From the NCBI GenBank assembly GCA_963785245.1, contig CAWAUO010000006.1:430365-494364 (forward strand): DNA of 64,000 nucleotides, written 5' to 3'. The notes beneath the pieces were generated by a model. It was given only the letters and a program-made list of their open reading frames with translations, ran no database searches and was not told the DNA's origin. Shown here one piece after another: positions 36,222-45,464 of the stretch; positions within the stretch are counted from its first letter, which is position 1, and the number at the start of each line of letters is the position of its first letter. Position numbers and translations under genes: made by a program. This DNA is from JAHEEL01 sp963785245 (lineage in GTDB: Bacteria; Actinomycetota; Acidimicrobiia; Spongiisociales; UBA5794).

Positions 36222-37094
36222 TCACCGCTCGACCGGCACCCCAACGAGATTTCCCCACTCGGTCCACGATCCGTCGTAGTTGCGCACGGTCGGGAAGCCG
36301 AGCAGGTGAGTGAGCACGAACCACGTGTGGCTGGAGCGTTCTCCGATCCGGCAATACGTGATGACGTCGTCGTTCGGACCAAGCCCCAGTTCGTCCTGGT
36401 AGATCGCTTCCAGTTCCTCGCGACCCTTGAATGTGCCGTCGTCGTTCGCCGCCATCTTCCACGGAACGTTCGATGCTCCCGGGATGTGGCCGCCCCGCAG
36501 GGCACCTTCCTGCGGGTAGTCGGGCATGTGCATGAGCTCGCCGCTGAACTCTCCGGGCGAGCGCACGTCGACGAGCGGGCCCGCGGTGTCGAGGTGGATC
36601 AGCACATCGTCCCGGAACGCACGGATCGGGCCATCGGATCGCTCGACCACCGGATAGTCGGTTGCCTTGCGATCGGCGGGTTCGAGGGTCATCGGACGAC
36701 CCTCCGCGAGCCATTTCTGACGACCGCCGTCGAGCAGTCGCGTATCGGCGTGGCCGAACAGGCCGAAGACCCACAAGGCGTATGCCGCCCACCAGTTGAA
36801 GTTGTCGCCGTAGAACACCACGGTGTCATCGCGCCCGATCCCCTTCTCCGACATCAAGGCTGCAAAGGCATCCGGATCGCGATAGTCACGGATCAGAGGG
36901 TCGTTGAGTTCGGTGTGCCAATCGACTTTGACCGCACCGGGGATGTGACTGACGTAGTAGAGGAGCGCATCCTCATCGGACTCAACGACCGCGAGGCCGG
37001 GGTCGTTGAGGTGCTCGGCGAGCCAGTCCGTCGAGACCAGCTTCTCGGGACGGGCGTACTGGTCGAAACCTGCGGACGAATCCTGTGCAATCAT
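36222..37094 (-). CDS. Thiosulfate/3-mercaptopyruvate sulfurtransferase (rhodanese)
   Basis: Two-domain rhodanese of 290 residues. The C-terminal domain has the catalytic Cys248 in the loop CRIGERS, which carries the persulfide. The matching position of the N-terminal domain (FYGDNFNWW) has no Cys and is structural. CRxGxRS-type loops are typical of thiosulfate sulfurtransferases. I start at the ATG at 37094, which has a good AGGAGGG upstream; the frame to 37118 has none. It is divergent from sufE, and both act in sulfur trafficking, so a shared promoter region is sensible. Confidence 0.88.
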   Translation of the reverse strand: MIAQDSSAGFDQYARPEKLVSTDWLAEHLNDPGLAVVESDEDALLYYVSHIPGAVKVDWHTELNDPLIRDYRDPDAFAALMSEKGIGRDDTVVFYGDNFNWWAAYALWVFGLFGHADTRLLDGGRQKWLAEGRPMTLEPADRKATDYPVVERSDGPIRAFRDDVLIHLDTAGPLVDVRSPGEFSGELMHMPDYPQEGALRGGHIPGASNVPWKMAANDDGTFKGREELEAIYQDELGLGPNDDVITYCRIGERSSHTWFVLTHLLGFPTVRNYDGSWTEWGNLVGVPVER

Positions 37095-37122
37095 ATCGTT
37101 CCCTCCTCTGGGATTCAATTTA

Positions 37123-37138
37123 CACTACGGTCATAGTG
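37123..37138. promoter_or_regulatory. Palindrome between rhodanese and sufE genes
   Basis: CACTA (37123-37127) and TAGTG (37134-37138) form an inverted repeat with a 6-base spacer inside an AT-rich stretch of the otherwise GC-rich 61-base divergent gap. It could be an operator or overlap a -10 region. No binding protein can be named. Confidence 0.4.
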
Positions 37139-37155
37139 AATAGTACGGAGATGTG

Positions 37156-37581
37156 ATGACCGCCACCGACCGTTTGAACCGCACCGTCGAGATGTTTGCC
37201 GCCGTACCGAAGGACGTGCGGGTGCAGGCACTCCTCGACTACTCGCGCCGCCTCCCGGAACTGCCGGAGCGGCTCGCCGAGCACCCCGAACTCTTCGAAG
37301 TGGTGCCCGAGTGCCAGTCGCCGTTTGCCCTCATTGTCGAGCAGGACGGCGAGGCCGCGCACCTCTACTTCCGCGTTCCGTTCGAAGCGCCGACCGTGCG
37401 CGGGTTCGCAAGCATCCTCCATGAGGCGCTCGACGGTTCGCCGCCGCAGGAGATCCTCGACGTGCCCGACGACTTCTACCAGCGGATGGGGTTGCAGGAA
37501 GCCGTCTCGGCCCAGCGTCTCAACGGCATGGCCGCCATCCTCCGACGCCTCAAGACGCACGTCGCGGCGCTCGACGCTTGA
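37156..37581 (+). CDS. sufE: SufE-family sulfur acceptor protein
   Basis: SufE-like protein of 141 residues that accepts persulfide sulfur from a cysteine desulfurase during Fe-S cluster assembly. The conserved Cys53 in VPECQSPFAL matches the SufE sulfur-carrying Cys. The length is that of the family. The ATG at 37156 has CGGAG upstream; a GTG codon sits directly before it. The divergent rhodanese gene gives sulfur-metabolism context, but sufS is not in the window. Confidence 0.88.
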   Translation: MTATDRLNRTVEMFAAVPKDVRVQALLDYSRRLPELPERLAEHPELFEVVPECQSPFALIVEQDGEAAHLYFRVPFEAPTVRGFASILHEALDGSPPQEILDVPDDFYQRMGLQEAVSAQRLNGMAAILRRLKTHVAALDA

Positions 37582-37636
37582 CGACTCGACCGGTCCCGCT
37601 AATGGGCCAAATGGACCTTGATGCGGGTCCGGAAAA

Positions 37637-38533
37637 GTGGACAATGGGTGGGTGACTACTTCACCCACCACTCCGACCCCTCCCGCCATTGCCGTCGACG
37701 GGATCCGATTCAGCTACGGGGACACCCCGGCCGTCGACGACGTTTCGTTCTCCGTCGACCCCGGCGAGATCCTCGGGTTCCTCGGCCCGAACGGGGCCGG
37801 CAAGTCGACCACCATCAAGATGCTCACCGGGCAACTCAGCCCGGAGGCGGGCAGCATCGAGATGCTCGGGATGAACATGCCGGAGCAGCGCGAGCAGATT
37901 CAGGAGCGACTCGGCGTCTGCTTCGAAGAGAAGAACCTGTACCTGTCGATGACCGGGCGCGAGAACCTTGCGTTCTTCGCGAGACTCTTCGAGGTCACGG
38001 ACTTCGATCCGGAGCCGATGATGGAACGCGTTGGCCTGTCGACCAGGCTCGACGACCGGGTTTCGGAGTACTCCAAGGGCATGCGGCAGCGTCTGATGAT
38101 GGCTCGCGCACTCGTGAATCAGCCCGACATCCTCCTGCTTGACGAGCCGACGGACGGACTCGATCCCGTGTCCGCGATCGCGATTCGCAATCTGATTCAA
38201 CAGGAGGCCGACCGGGGCGCCGCCGTGCTCCTCACTACCCACGACATGCACGAGGCCGACACCTTGAGCAACCGAGTGGCGTTCATCAACCAGGGTTCGA
38301 TCCTCACCATCGACTCACCCGAGAACCTCAAGCTCAAACACGGCACGCGTTCGGTCCGGATCCGGACGCGCCGGGGAGATGGCGTTGACGAACAGGTCAT
38401 CCCGCTTGACGAGACCGGTTCCGGCGACCGCATCCGCGACGCCGTGTCCGACGAGGACCTGATGACGATCCACACCGAAGAGGCCACCCTCGAAGACATC
38501 TTCGTCGAGTATGCCGGACGCGGGCTCGCCTGA
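37637..38533 (+). CDS. ABC-2 type exporter ATP-binding protein
   Basis: Cytoplasmic ATPase of about 298 residues. Walker A is GPNGAGKST, the signature reads YSKGMRQRL, Walker B is LLLDEPTDGLD, and the switch His follows in LLTTHDMHEAD. After about residue 215 there is the C-terminal domain common to DrrA/NatA-like exporters. The next two genes are its permeases, and the last base of its stop codon (38533) is the first base of the following start. A GTG at 37652 is an alternative start, and neither has a strong ribosome-binding site. Cargo is unknown; export of a drug, lipid or sodium is typical of the family. Confidence 0.9.
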   Translation: MDNGWVTTSPTTPTPPAIAVDGIRFSYGDTPAVDDVSFSVDPGEILGFLGPNGAGKSTTIKMLTGQLSPEAGSIEMLGMNMPEQREQIQERLGVCFEEKNLYLSMTGRENLAFFARLFEVTDFDPEPMMERVGLSTRLDDRVSEYSKGMRQRLMMARALVNQPDILLLDEPTDGLDPVSAIAIRNLIQQEADRGAAVLLTTHDMHEADTLSNRVAFINQGSILTIDSPENLKLKHGTRSVRIRTRRGDGVDEQVIPLDETGSGDRIRDAVSDEDLMTIHTEEATLEDIFVEYAGRGLA

Positions 38534-39615
38534 TGAGCGCATCGAACGTCGGCACGATCATCCGCAAGGACTTCACTGAGTTCGCGCGCAATCGCTTCTT
38601 CGTCTTCATCACGCTGATGGTCCTTGTTGCCTGGGTTGCCGTGTTCTGGTTTCTGCCGAGCAGCGTCGACGAGACGGTGAGGATCGGCATCACGCAGACC
38701 GACCTCGGTGGCGTGCTCCCTGCGGTCGACGGCGCGGAAGTCGCCGGCCTGTCTCTCACTTCGTTCCCTGCTGAAGAGGACTTGAGGGCTGCGGTCGAGA
38801 ACGGGGACGACGGCATCGTCGCCGGCATTGCATTCCCGGCCGATTTCCTGTCGTCGCTCGCCGACGAAACGACACCGACGGTGACCCTCTTCGTCCCTGC
38901 CGGCCTACCCGCCGAACAACTCGCCATGGTGGAAGGTTTGATCGGTGAAGCGGCGTTTGGCCTCGCTGGGGTAGCGCCTCCGGTTGATCCGATCACCGAA
39001 GCTGTCGTCTTGGGTACCGACCGCGTCGGTGCTCAGACTTCACTCCAGGATCAGATGCGCCCGCTCCTCCTCATCATGGTGCTCATGGTCGAAACGTTCG
39101 CTCTGTCCGCTCTGATCGCGGTCGAGATTCAGGAACGAACCGTGGTGGCGGTCCTCGCGACGCCGGTGCGCGTCGTCGACTTCCTCGCAGCCAAGAGCAT
39201 CTTCGGCGTGGGATTGGCGTTCACCGAAGTCGCTCTGCTGGCCCTCCTGATCGGAGCGTTCGCGGTGAACGCTCCCGCGGTCATCATGATCCTGCTGCTC
39301 GGAGCCATCCTCGTGACCGGCTTCGGCATGATCGCTGGCTCATACGGGCGAGACTTCATCGGCACGCTGATGGTTGCGATGCTGTTCATGATCCCTCTGA
39401 TGATCCCGGCGTTCGGGGCCTTGTTCCCTGGCTCCTCCCCCGCCTGGATCAAGATCCTCCCAACGTACGGAATGGTCGAAGCGGTGATCGGCGTGACGAT
39501 CGATGGTGACAGTTGGACCCAGATCGCTCCGGCGATGCTCATGCTGGCGGCGTGGGGTTTGGCTGCGTTCGCCGCCGGTGCCCTGATCCTGAAGCGAAGG
39601 GTGGCGACACTATGA
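38533..39615 (+). CDS. ABC-2 type exporter permease (first)
   Basis: Membrane permease of 360 residues. One helix near the N-terminus (FFVFITLMVLVAWVAVFWF) precedes a soluble extracytoplasmic domain of about 130 residues, then five C-terminal helices including a QERTVVAVLATPVRVVDFL loop typical of ABC-2 permeases. It overlaps the ATPase gene by one base and the next permease by 4 bases (ATGA). The large external domain suggests the NatB/YhaP-like class. Confidence 0.88.
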   Translation: MSASNVGTIIRKDFTEFARNRFFVFITLMVLVAWVAVFWFLPSSVDETVRIGITQTDLGGVLPAVDGAEVAGLSLTSFPAEEDLRAAVENGDDGIVAGIAFPADFLSSLADETTPTVTLFVPAGLPAEQLAMVEGLIGEAAFGLAGVAPPVDPITEAVVLGTDRVGAQTSLQDQMRPLLLIMVLMVETFALSALIAVEIQERTVVAVLATPVRVVDFLAAKSIFGVGLAFTEVALLALLIGAFAVNAPAVIMILLLGAILVTGFGMIAGSYGRDFIGTLMVAMLFMIPLMIPAFGALFPGSSPAWIKILPTYGMVEAVIGVTIDGDSWTQIAPAMLMLAAWGLAAFAAGALILKRRVATL

Positions 39616-40682
39616 ATCTGAAGCGCGCGTGGTACGTCTTCGCCAGGGAGGTCCGGCTCTCGCCGCGATCACCACTCGTGTTCTTCGCGATCGCGATGCC
39701 GCTCATCATGACGTTCCTCATCTCCTCGGTGTTCGGGTCTCTGTTCGACGCCAATCCGCGGCTCGGCATTGTCGACGCCGGCTCCTCAGAGGTGACAGCA
39801 GCTGCCCTGCAACTCGACGGCGTCGACGCCGTGGTCGTCTCCGATGCCGAGACGCTCACGACTCGAGTCGAGGCCAACGACTTCGACGCCGGTCTCGTGA
39901 TTTCCGCCGACTTCGACTCGGATCTGGCGGCCGGTGAGCAACCCGATCTCGAGTTCTACGTCTCCGGATCGAGCCTCGCGTCGAACCGAATCATCCTGTC
40001 GATCACGACAATCGATCTTGTCCGCGATGTCTCAGGTGCCGAGCCGCCCGTCACCGTGATCGTCACCCCGGTCGGAGACGAGGACTTCGTCCCGATCGGA
40101 GATCGACTGCTCCCGACCATGGTCTTCTACGCCGTGATGATCGCCGCACTGTTCCTACCCGCCGCGTCGTTGGTCGACGAGCGGGAGAAGCGAACGCTCG
40201 ATGCGGTGTTGGTCACCCCGACTCGTATGTCCGATGTCCTCCTCGGCAAGGGCGCGTTCGCCGTCATCCTCGCGGTCCTGATGGGCCTCGCGACGCTCGC
40301 CCTCAACAACGCCTTCGCCGGACAGTTCTGGGTCATGGCGCTGATCCTGTTCGTCGGTTCCGTCATGATGGCCCTCGTCGGCATGGCGCTCGGCCTGTGG
40401 GCTCGCGACATCACCACGATGTATACGGCCGTCAAGGCCGGCGGCATCTTCATCTTCCTGCCCGTGATCTTCGTGCTGTTCCCCGGTCTGCCCCAATGGA
40501 TCCCGAAGCTGATCCCGACGTACTACTTCCTCCAGCCGATCTACGACATTGCGATCGGGGGTCAGTCGTTCGGCGACGTGCTCCCCGAACTTCTCGTTGC
40601 CGTCGCCTTCTGCCTGCTGCTGATTCCACTCGTCGCATGGATCGCGCGTTGGTCCCAGCGGCAACTCGCGATGACGGTGTGA
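39612..40682 (+). CDS. ABC-2 type exporter permease (second)
   Basis: Second permease, 356 residues, with the same plan as the first: one N-terminal helix (LVFFAIAMPLIMTFLISSVF), an external domain and five C-terminal helices, with the signature loop EREKRTLDAVLVTPTRMSDVLLGKG. It starts at the ATG at 39612, overlapping the first permease stop; the longer frame from 39513 lies inside that gene. The two probably form a heterodimeric channel. Transcription may stop at the weak hairpin near 40710. Confidence 0.88.
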   Translation: MNLKRAWYVFAREVRLSPRSPLVFFAIAMPLIMTFLISSVFGSLFDANPRLGIVDAGSSEVTAAALQLDGVDAVVVSDAETLTTRVEANDFDAGLVISADFDSDLAAGEQPDLEFYVSGSSLASNRIILSITTIDLVRDVSGAEPPVTVIVTPVGDEDFVPIGDRLLPTMVFYAVMIAALFLPAASLVDEREKRTLDAVLVTPTRMSDVLLGKGAFAVILAVLMGLATLALNNAFAGQFWVMALILFVGSVMMALVGMALGLWARDITTMYTAVKAGGIFIFLPVIFVLFPGLPQWIPKLIPTYYFLQPIYDIAIGGQSFGDVLPELLVAVAFCLLLIPLVAWIARWSQRQLAMTV

Positions 40683-40709
40683 CAAGCAGCTGAGTGGCCG
40701 AGGTAGATC

Positions 40710-40729
40710 CCTCCTCCTCAGGGGGAGGA
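40710..40729. terminator. Possible terminator hairpin between convergent genes
   Basis: The sequence around 40710-40729 can fold with CCTCC pairing to GGAGG. It lies between the end of the exporter operon and the convergent DUF523 gene. The stem is short, so this is tentative. Confidence 0.3.
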
Positions 40730-40811
40730 ACTGAGGAAGAAGTCCGGGGGATTTGAGGAGCCGACGTCGCGGGAAGCTCAGGGCACACGGGAGATACCGC
40801 CGCTCCCCTCG

Positions 40812-41786
40812 CTAGACGTGGTTTCTGAGCATCAACTCTTTGGGATGGGGCGAGAGGTACGACGAATCGAGAAGGATCTGCCGTTCGTGTCGGTTGGCCA
40901 GATGCCGGATCAAGGTGACCGGGACGACCAGCGGCACGAGGCCGGCCTTGTAGTCGGCGATCGCCTCACGCATCTCGGCACGACCTACTTCGTCGTCATC
41001 CCATCGCAGGAACGCAAGCATGTGCTGAAGCACGTTGACGTGTTTCGCCACCGTGGCCGGGCGTTTCATGATCTCCATGAACCGATCTGCGTAGTCGTCG
41101 GCGAAAGCTGCGCGGGGGACGCTCTTGGCCTCAGCGACCAACTTCCCGAGTTCTCGATATCCACGTTCGTCGTGTGCCCGAAGGAGCAACTTCTCGCGCG
41201 TGTGGAATGCCACGACATCGCCGACCGTCCAACGCGGTCGGAAGAGGTCCTTCACGCGCTGGTAGGCAAAGATGCGCTCCACGAAGTTCTCGCGAATACG
41301 GGCATCGTTGAGGCGGCCCTCTTCTTCGATCGGAAGGTAGGGCATTCGCTGAATGAGCGCGTCGGCGAACAGACCGCGACCATTCCGCTCCACGCCCGTG
41401 TCGGTGTATATCCGTACCCGGAAGACGCCGCAGGTCGGAGAGTCCTTCTTGAGTACGAAGCCGCTGAGGTCTTCGCCGGCAAGGTCGGAAGCGCGGGAGA
41501 GCGACAGCCGATTCATCGAGGACGTCCAGTCGACTTCGTTCTTCGGATCGATCATGCGGATGGTCTCGCCCTCGCGGACGAGGCGAACGGTGGGCCGCGG
41601 AACGCCCATCCCAACCTCGACCTCCGGGCAGACGGGAACGTACTCGACGAATGGGCCGAGCATGTCCGTGAGATAGCGCTGACGCGAGTGGCCGCCGTTC
41701 CATCGAACCTCCTCGCCGATCACACACGAACTCACGCCGATCCGAAGGGGCCGGGCGTCGGGCGATTCAGTGTCGGTCGAGGTCAT
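40812..41786 (-). CDS. DUF523 / DUF1722 two-domain protein
   Basis: Protein of 324 residues. The N-terminal DUF523 part starts with RIGVSSCVIGEEVRWNGGH and includes VPVCPEVEVGMGVPR and KKDSPTCGV, whose conserved cysteines may bind a metal or Fe-S cluster. The C-terminal DUF1722 part (YbgA-like) includes HTREKLLLRAHD and ends in HPKELMLRNHV. Such fusions often sit near photolyase genes, but none is here. The start at 41786 overlaps the upstream stop (ATGA), while the frame to 41936 is not supported. The biochemical role is unknown. Confidence 0.83.
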   Translation of the reverse strand: MTSTDTESPDARPLRIGVSSCVIGEEVRWNGGHSRQRYLTDMLGPFVEYVPVCPEVEVGMGVPRPTVRLVREGETIRMIDPKNEVDWTSSMNRLSLSRASDLAGEDLSGFVLKKDSPTCGVFRVRIYTDTGVERNGRGLFADALIQRMPYLPIEEEGRLNDARIRENFVERIFAYQRVKDLFRPRWTVGDVVAFHTREKLLLRAHDERGYRELGKLVAEAKSVPRAAFADDYADRFMEIMKRPATVAKHVNVLQHMLAFLRWDDDEVGRAEMREAIADYKAGLVPLVVPVTLIRHLANRHERQILLDSSYLSPHPKELMLRNHV

Positions 41787-42106
41787 GCGCGCGCGCCAAG
41801 GATGAACGATCGGATGGTGTCGGTCCGGAAGGATGCGATCGCCGCGTAGAGGGCGGTGCCTCCGCTCCCGAGGACTACGAACACGGGAAGCCAGAGAACG
41901 GCCGTCCACGGAGACCGCTCGCGGAGGAATACCCACCCGGCGAACAGAGCAATGCTGACGTAAAGATCGATGAGCGTCATCCGGCCCCAGGGATGGTCAA
42001 GCAACCACGAGCCTTCGCCGCTGAAGTCGCCAGTCGCCATCGACACGCCGATCGCGGCGAACATCACAACGGTGAGGCCGACGGTGAATACGCGGATTGC
42101 TGTCAT
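41783..42106 (-). CDS. Small membrane protein (DUF1475/DUF2834-like)
   Basis: Membrane protein of 107 residues with three helices. The segment GRMTLIDLYVSIALFAGWVFLRE resembles the core of DUF1475/DUF2834 proteins. It is translationally coupled to the DUF523/DUF1722 gene by an ATGA overlap, and follows the next membrane-protein gene by 31 bases. No function is known. Confidence 0.6.
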   Translation of the reverse strand: MTAIRVFTVGLTVVMFAAIGVSMATGDFSGEGSWLLDHPWGRMTLIDLYVSIALFAGWVFLRERSPWTAVLWLPVFVVLGSGGTALYAAIASFRTDTIRSFILGARA

Positions 42107-42137
42107 TCAGATCTCCTGATCTCTCTGCTTTTTCGCA

Positions 42138-42770
42138 TCAGTCCGAGGCTCCGGATGTGTTCGGGATACCGCCAAATTGTGTGTCGAGGACCCGTTGAAG
42201 CCGCCGCTCGCCTTCGCCGGTAGCGAACCACCACACGCCGACCACGAAAGCAGCGAAGGTAATCCCGAAGAGGCCGACGGCATACAGGACCGCGACGCCG
42301 ACCGGCGCGTCGACCAACGTGCCCCACCCGAGGATCAGACCAAAGAGGTAGGCGAACGCACCGAGGACGGTGTAGAAGACCGTAACGAACGAGAACCAGG
42401 TGAAACCGCCGCCGACCGGGATGGTCACGATCTTCGGAGATCCGAGCGGAAAGAGGTAGGCCGCTTCCATCTCGGCAGCCACATGGATGCGCTCACCCAA
42501 CCGCTCGTTGAGGTAGCGCTCCAAATACATCGCGTACCACCGGGCGAAGATGAGGTAGGACGCGTCAAACGCCGTCTGCATGGCGCCCATCAGCGCAACC
42601 ACCGGAACGACGAGGAACGCCGGTTCCGCTCCAAACCACCCCACGACGAGAAGCGCCAGGACGAGGACGGTCGTGATGTTCACATCGAGGAAGAACCGCC
42701 GGTGGTACATCGCCGTCATTCCCCGCATGCGAACGAGTTGCGCTCCTGCCATTTGCATCCGGTCGTCCAT
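42138..42770 (-). CDS. Membrane protein of unknown function
   Basis: Predicted membrane protein of 210 residues with four helices: a pair near residues 30-70 and a pair near residues 125-185. The linker contains a RYLNERLGERIHVAAEMEAAYLFP segment that is probably cytosolic or interfacial. I do not recognise the family. It heads the minus-strand run 42770-40812, whose genes are closely spaced. Confidence 0.6.
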   Translation of the reverse strand: MDDRMQMAGAQLVRMRGMTAMYHRRFFLDVNITTVLVLALLVVGWFGAEPAFLVVPVVALMGAMQTAFDASYLIFARWYAMYLERYLNERLGERIHVAAEMEAAYLFPLGSPKIVTIPVGGGFTWFSFVTVFYTVLGAFAYLFGLILGWGTLVDAPVGVAVLYAVGLFGITFAAFVVGVWWFATGEGERRLQRVLDTQFGGIPNTSGASD

Positions 42771-42829
42771 GCACTCAGCCTAGGTGTGGCAACCGGGGAG
42801 GTGTGCAACAGCCGGGTCGGCACCGGCGC

Positions 42830-43612
42830 TCAAGCTCCTCGCACGCCTGCCGCAGCGTCTACCAAGCGGGGGCATGCCGCGCCGATTCGGCAGGTCCCGC
42901 ACTCGGGGTCGCGGGCGTGGCACCAGGTGCGCCCGATCTCCCACATGGGCAGGTCGAGCGCACCGGGACGGTCGGGATTGAGTTCCCTGGCCGCCATGAC
43001 CATGTGATCGACATGATCTCGCTGTGCGAGTCCGGTCCGCAGCATCACGCGGCGCACGTGTACGTCGTACGCGATGTCCGACCCCGAGAGATCGAGAATC
43101 TCGATGCCGCGCTGTCCGCTGAGTATCTCGACGGCCATCGCCGCCTTCTTCTGGCTGATACCGACGAACTCGGTGAGTCGCTCCTGGAGTTGCCTCGCCG
43201 TGGGGCGGTCGTACCACACCGCACCCGCGTCACCCCCGTAGTCATCGATAACGCGCTGTGCCCCTGCGACGAGCCAGCGGGCGCTCTGTGTCGGGAACCG
43301 ATGCAGCGCAGGTGGGCCGAGGAACGCGGCCAGAACACGCTCCGGGTTGTCGGCCACGAGGTGGACGCCCCATCCCTCCAACCTCCGACTCAGGTCGAAG
43401 GGCACGGCCCAAGCCCGTTCGGCCGGCATTTGATAGTCACCAATGACACCGGCCAAGAATGCCCAGTCATCCGACATCAGAAAGTCGTTCGCAGCAACGC
43501 GGTCCGTGAGAATCGGTGCAGCCCTCCTCGCCTCCTGTTCGGCGAGATTCTCTCCGTACCGGAGGATGTCCCGGACAACGAGTGCTTCGGGGGTGGATGC
43601 CGGCAAGCTCAC
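42830..43612 (-). CDS. HhH-GPD DNA glycosylase-like Fe-S protein
   Basis: Endonuclease III superfamily protein of 260 residues. The helix-hairpin-helix region (VGISQKKA, 150-157) precedes the motif carrying the likely catalytic Asp183 (AYDVHVRR). Four cysteines at 231, 238, 241 and 247 have the C-x6-C-x2-C-x5-C spacing of the [4Fe-4S] loop in endonuclease III and MutY. The catalytic Lys of bifunctional glycosylases is not at its usual place with certainty, so lyase activity is open. A base-excision role is likely, but the substrate base is unknown. It is divergent from the histidine kinase gene at 43643. Confidence 0.8.
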   Translation of the reverse strand: MSLPASTPEALVVRDILRYGENLAEQEARRAAPILTDRVAANDFLMSDDWAFLAGVIGDYQMPAERAWAVPFDLSRRLEGWGVHLVADNPERVLAAFLGPPALHRFPTQSARWLVAGAQRVIDDYGGDAGAVWYDRPTARQLQERLTEFVGISQKKAAMAVEILSGQRGIEILDLSGSDIAYDVHVRRVMLRTGLAQRDHVDHMVMAARELNPDRPGALDLPMWEIGRTWCHARDPECGTCRIGAACPRLVDAAAGVRGA

Positions 43613-43642
43613 GGATTGACTCTATCCACGACCGGGTTTCTG

Positions 43643-45286
43643 GTGAAGCGATCCACCGATTCGGCCGATACACAGGGAGTGACTGGGTCTCCTCAATCGC
43701 GGGCCTCGCATCCGGGGACGTATCTCAGCAGCGGTCGCGCATGGGCGACGGCGGCGTTCCTTGTGCTCGCCGGTGCGATCGCCCTCGGGTTCTGGCTTGA
43801 TCACGCGGCGGCAAACAACGACAGATACCGTCTGGAACGGGGCGCTGAGGCCATAACGCGCAACCTCGAATCTGAACTGCGAGTCGTTGAGATGGCAGCG
43901 AGCGTGATCGTCGCCGCATCGGCTGCGGCCGACACTCCAGCAGACTTCGCTTCGATCGCTGTTACGGCAGACCCGGTCGTCCTCAGTTCGCTCGTCGGTC
44001 TCGTCAGCTACCCCGTCACCAGCGACGGCAGCGGTCCCGGCACCGTCGTCTTCCAGGTACGCCCGCGCAACCAGCTCGACATCCCCGACCTCGGGCTTTC
44101 CGCGAAGATCACGGAGACATTGATACGCGAGGACATCCCATATCTGAGCCCGGCGTACCGGGTGCCCGGAGAGGACGGGGTCCGGATGATCGCTGTGGTG
44201 CCGGCACAGCGCGATGACGAGGCTGTGCTCATCGGAGCGATCTTCCTCGCAGATCGCATTCTCCATCGTGCCATGGCCGCGGTTGGCGAGGACGAGTACG
44301 CAGGTCAGCTGCTCGACCGAAGGTTCGGCGACAAGGTCATCGTATCCGAGGGCACACCAACCGGCTCGGAGATAGTCCGCTCATCACCGGTGGGCATGGC
44401 CGGTCTCATCGACATTGCGGTAACGGGTGGCAGCACGTTCCCGCACTCGAGATCGCCGCTGACCATCGTGGCGGTACTCGGCCTTGGTTTCATCATTGCA
44501 CTCCTCCTCTTGCGGCTGGCCTCCGTGACGCGGGCCCGGACGCGTGAGGTGAACGAGAGACTCGAACTCGCTCGACTCCAGGACGAGGGAAAGGATCGCT
44601 TCCTCGCCACGGTCAGTCACGAGCTCAGGACTCCACTCACTGTTGTCGTCGGCGGGGCAAGCGAGATCGAGTCCCAGTGGGAGACCCTGACCGTCGATGA
44701 ACGCAAGGAACTCCTCGGCATGGTTTCAGACCAGGCTCAGGAGGCGTCGAACCTTGTCGAGGACCTGCTCGTCGTTGCCCGGTCGGAGTACGGGAACGTC
44801 AAGATCGCGATGGCGGAGACCCGCCTCCAGCGGCACCTCGGCTATGCCGTGAGTTCGATTCCGCTCGACCGGGACGGAACCCTCACGATCACCGACCAAG
44901 ACCCGTCGGTGTACGCGGACGGCACACGTCTGCGACAGATCCTCCGCAATCTCGTCCAGAACGCCGTCACCCACGGCGGCCCGAACATTGCGATCGAGGT
45001 TTCACAGGCGAACGGGATGGTCGAAGTCTCGGTCTGCGACGACGGTGCAGAGCTTCCGTTCGCGGACTGCGAGCGAATCTTCGAGCCCTATCCGCGTACC
45101 GACGGTGCCGAGGTCAACGCCGCGCAGGGAATCGGCATCGGTCTCTACGTCAGCCGCATCCTCGCTCACGGTATGGGTGGTGAGATCCTCTGTCTCCGTG
45201 CCGATGGCCGGACAGAGTTCCGTCTCTCATTGCAGAGCACGGCAAGCGACGCGATCTCGATCCAGGAACCGGTCTCGGTCGAGTAG
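43643..45286 (+). CDS. Sensor histidine kinase with extracytoplasmic sensing domain
   Basis: Membrane kinase of about 547 residues. A first helix (AFLVLAGAIALGFWL) and a second (TIVAVLGLGFIIALLLL) bracket an extracytoplasmic CHASE-like domain of about 220 residues. HisKA follows with the phospho-His in VSHELRTPL, then HATPase (NLVQNAVTHGG, GIGIGLYVSR). The open frame reaches back to 42803 only as a shadow. I use the GTG at 43643, with the GTG at 43679 as an alternative. No response-regulator gene is adjacent, so its partner is elsewhere. Confidence 0.83.
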   Translation: MKRSTDSADTQGVTGSPQSRASHPGTYLSSGRAWATAAFLVLAGAIALGFWLDHAAANNDRYRLERGAEAITRNLESELRVVEMAASVIVAASAAADTPADFASIAVTADPVVLSSLVGLVSYPVTSDGSGPGTVVFQVRPRNQLDIPDLGLSAKITETLIREDIPYLSPAYRVPGEDGVRMIAVVPAQRDDEAVLIGAIFLADRILHRAMAAVGEDEYAGQLLDRRFGDKVIVSEGTPTGSEIVRSSPVGMAGLIDIAVTGGSTFPHSRSPLTIVAVLGLGFIIALLLLRLASVTRARTREVNERLELARLQDEGKDRFLATVSHELRTPLTVVVGGASEIESQWETLTVDERKELLGMVSDQAQEASNLVEDLLVVARSEYGNVKIAMAETRLQRHLGYAVSSIPLDRDGTLTITDQDPSVYADGTRLRQILRNLVQNAVTHGGPNIAIEVSQANGMVEVSVCDDGAELPFADCERIFEPYPRTDGAEVNAAQGIGIGLYVSRILAHGMGGEILCLRADGRTEFRLSLQSTASDAISIQEPVSVE

Positions 45287-45395
45287 CCGAGAGCTCCGAG
45301 CAAGACGCTCGTCGCGGCGTTGACCGGAGGGTTCGGGGTCGCCAGTCGCCGGTCGCCGAGGGTCCGGGATCCCTGAATGGCTTCGCCCGTATCAC

Positions 45396-45432
45396 GCAGG
45401 ATTCGCCCCCTCATCGAGGGGACGAATCCTGC
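45396..45432. terminator. Bidirectional terminator hairpin
   Basis: A 10-bp outer stem, GCAGGATTCG (45396-45405) with CGAATCCTGC (45423-45432), is continued by an inner CCCCTC/GAGGGG pairing. It lies in the 178-base gap between the convergent kinase and MFS genes, so it can serve both. Confidence 0.7.
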
Positions 45433-45464
45433 CACCCCGTGGTCGGGGTCTTCAGGTTTGGTTG

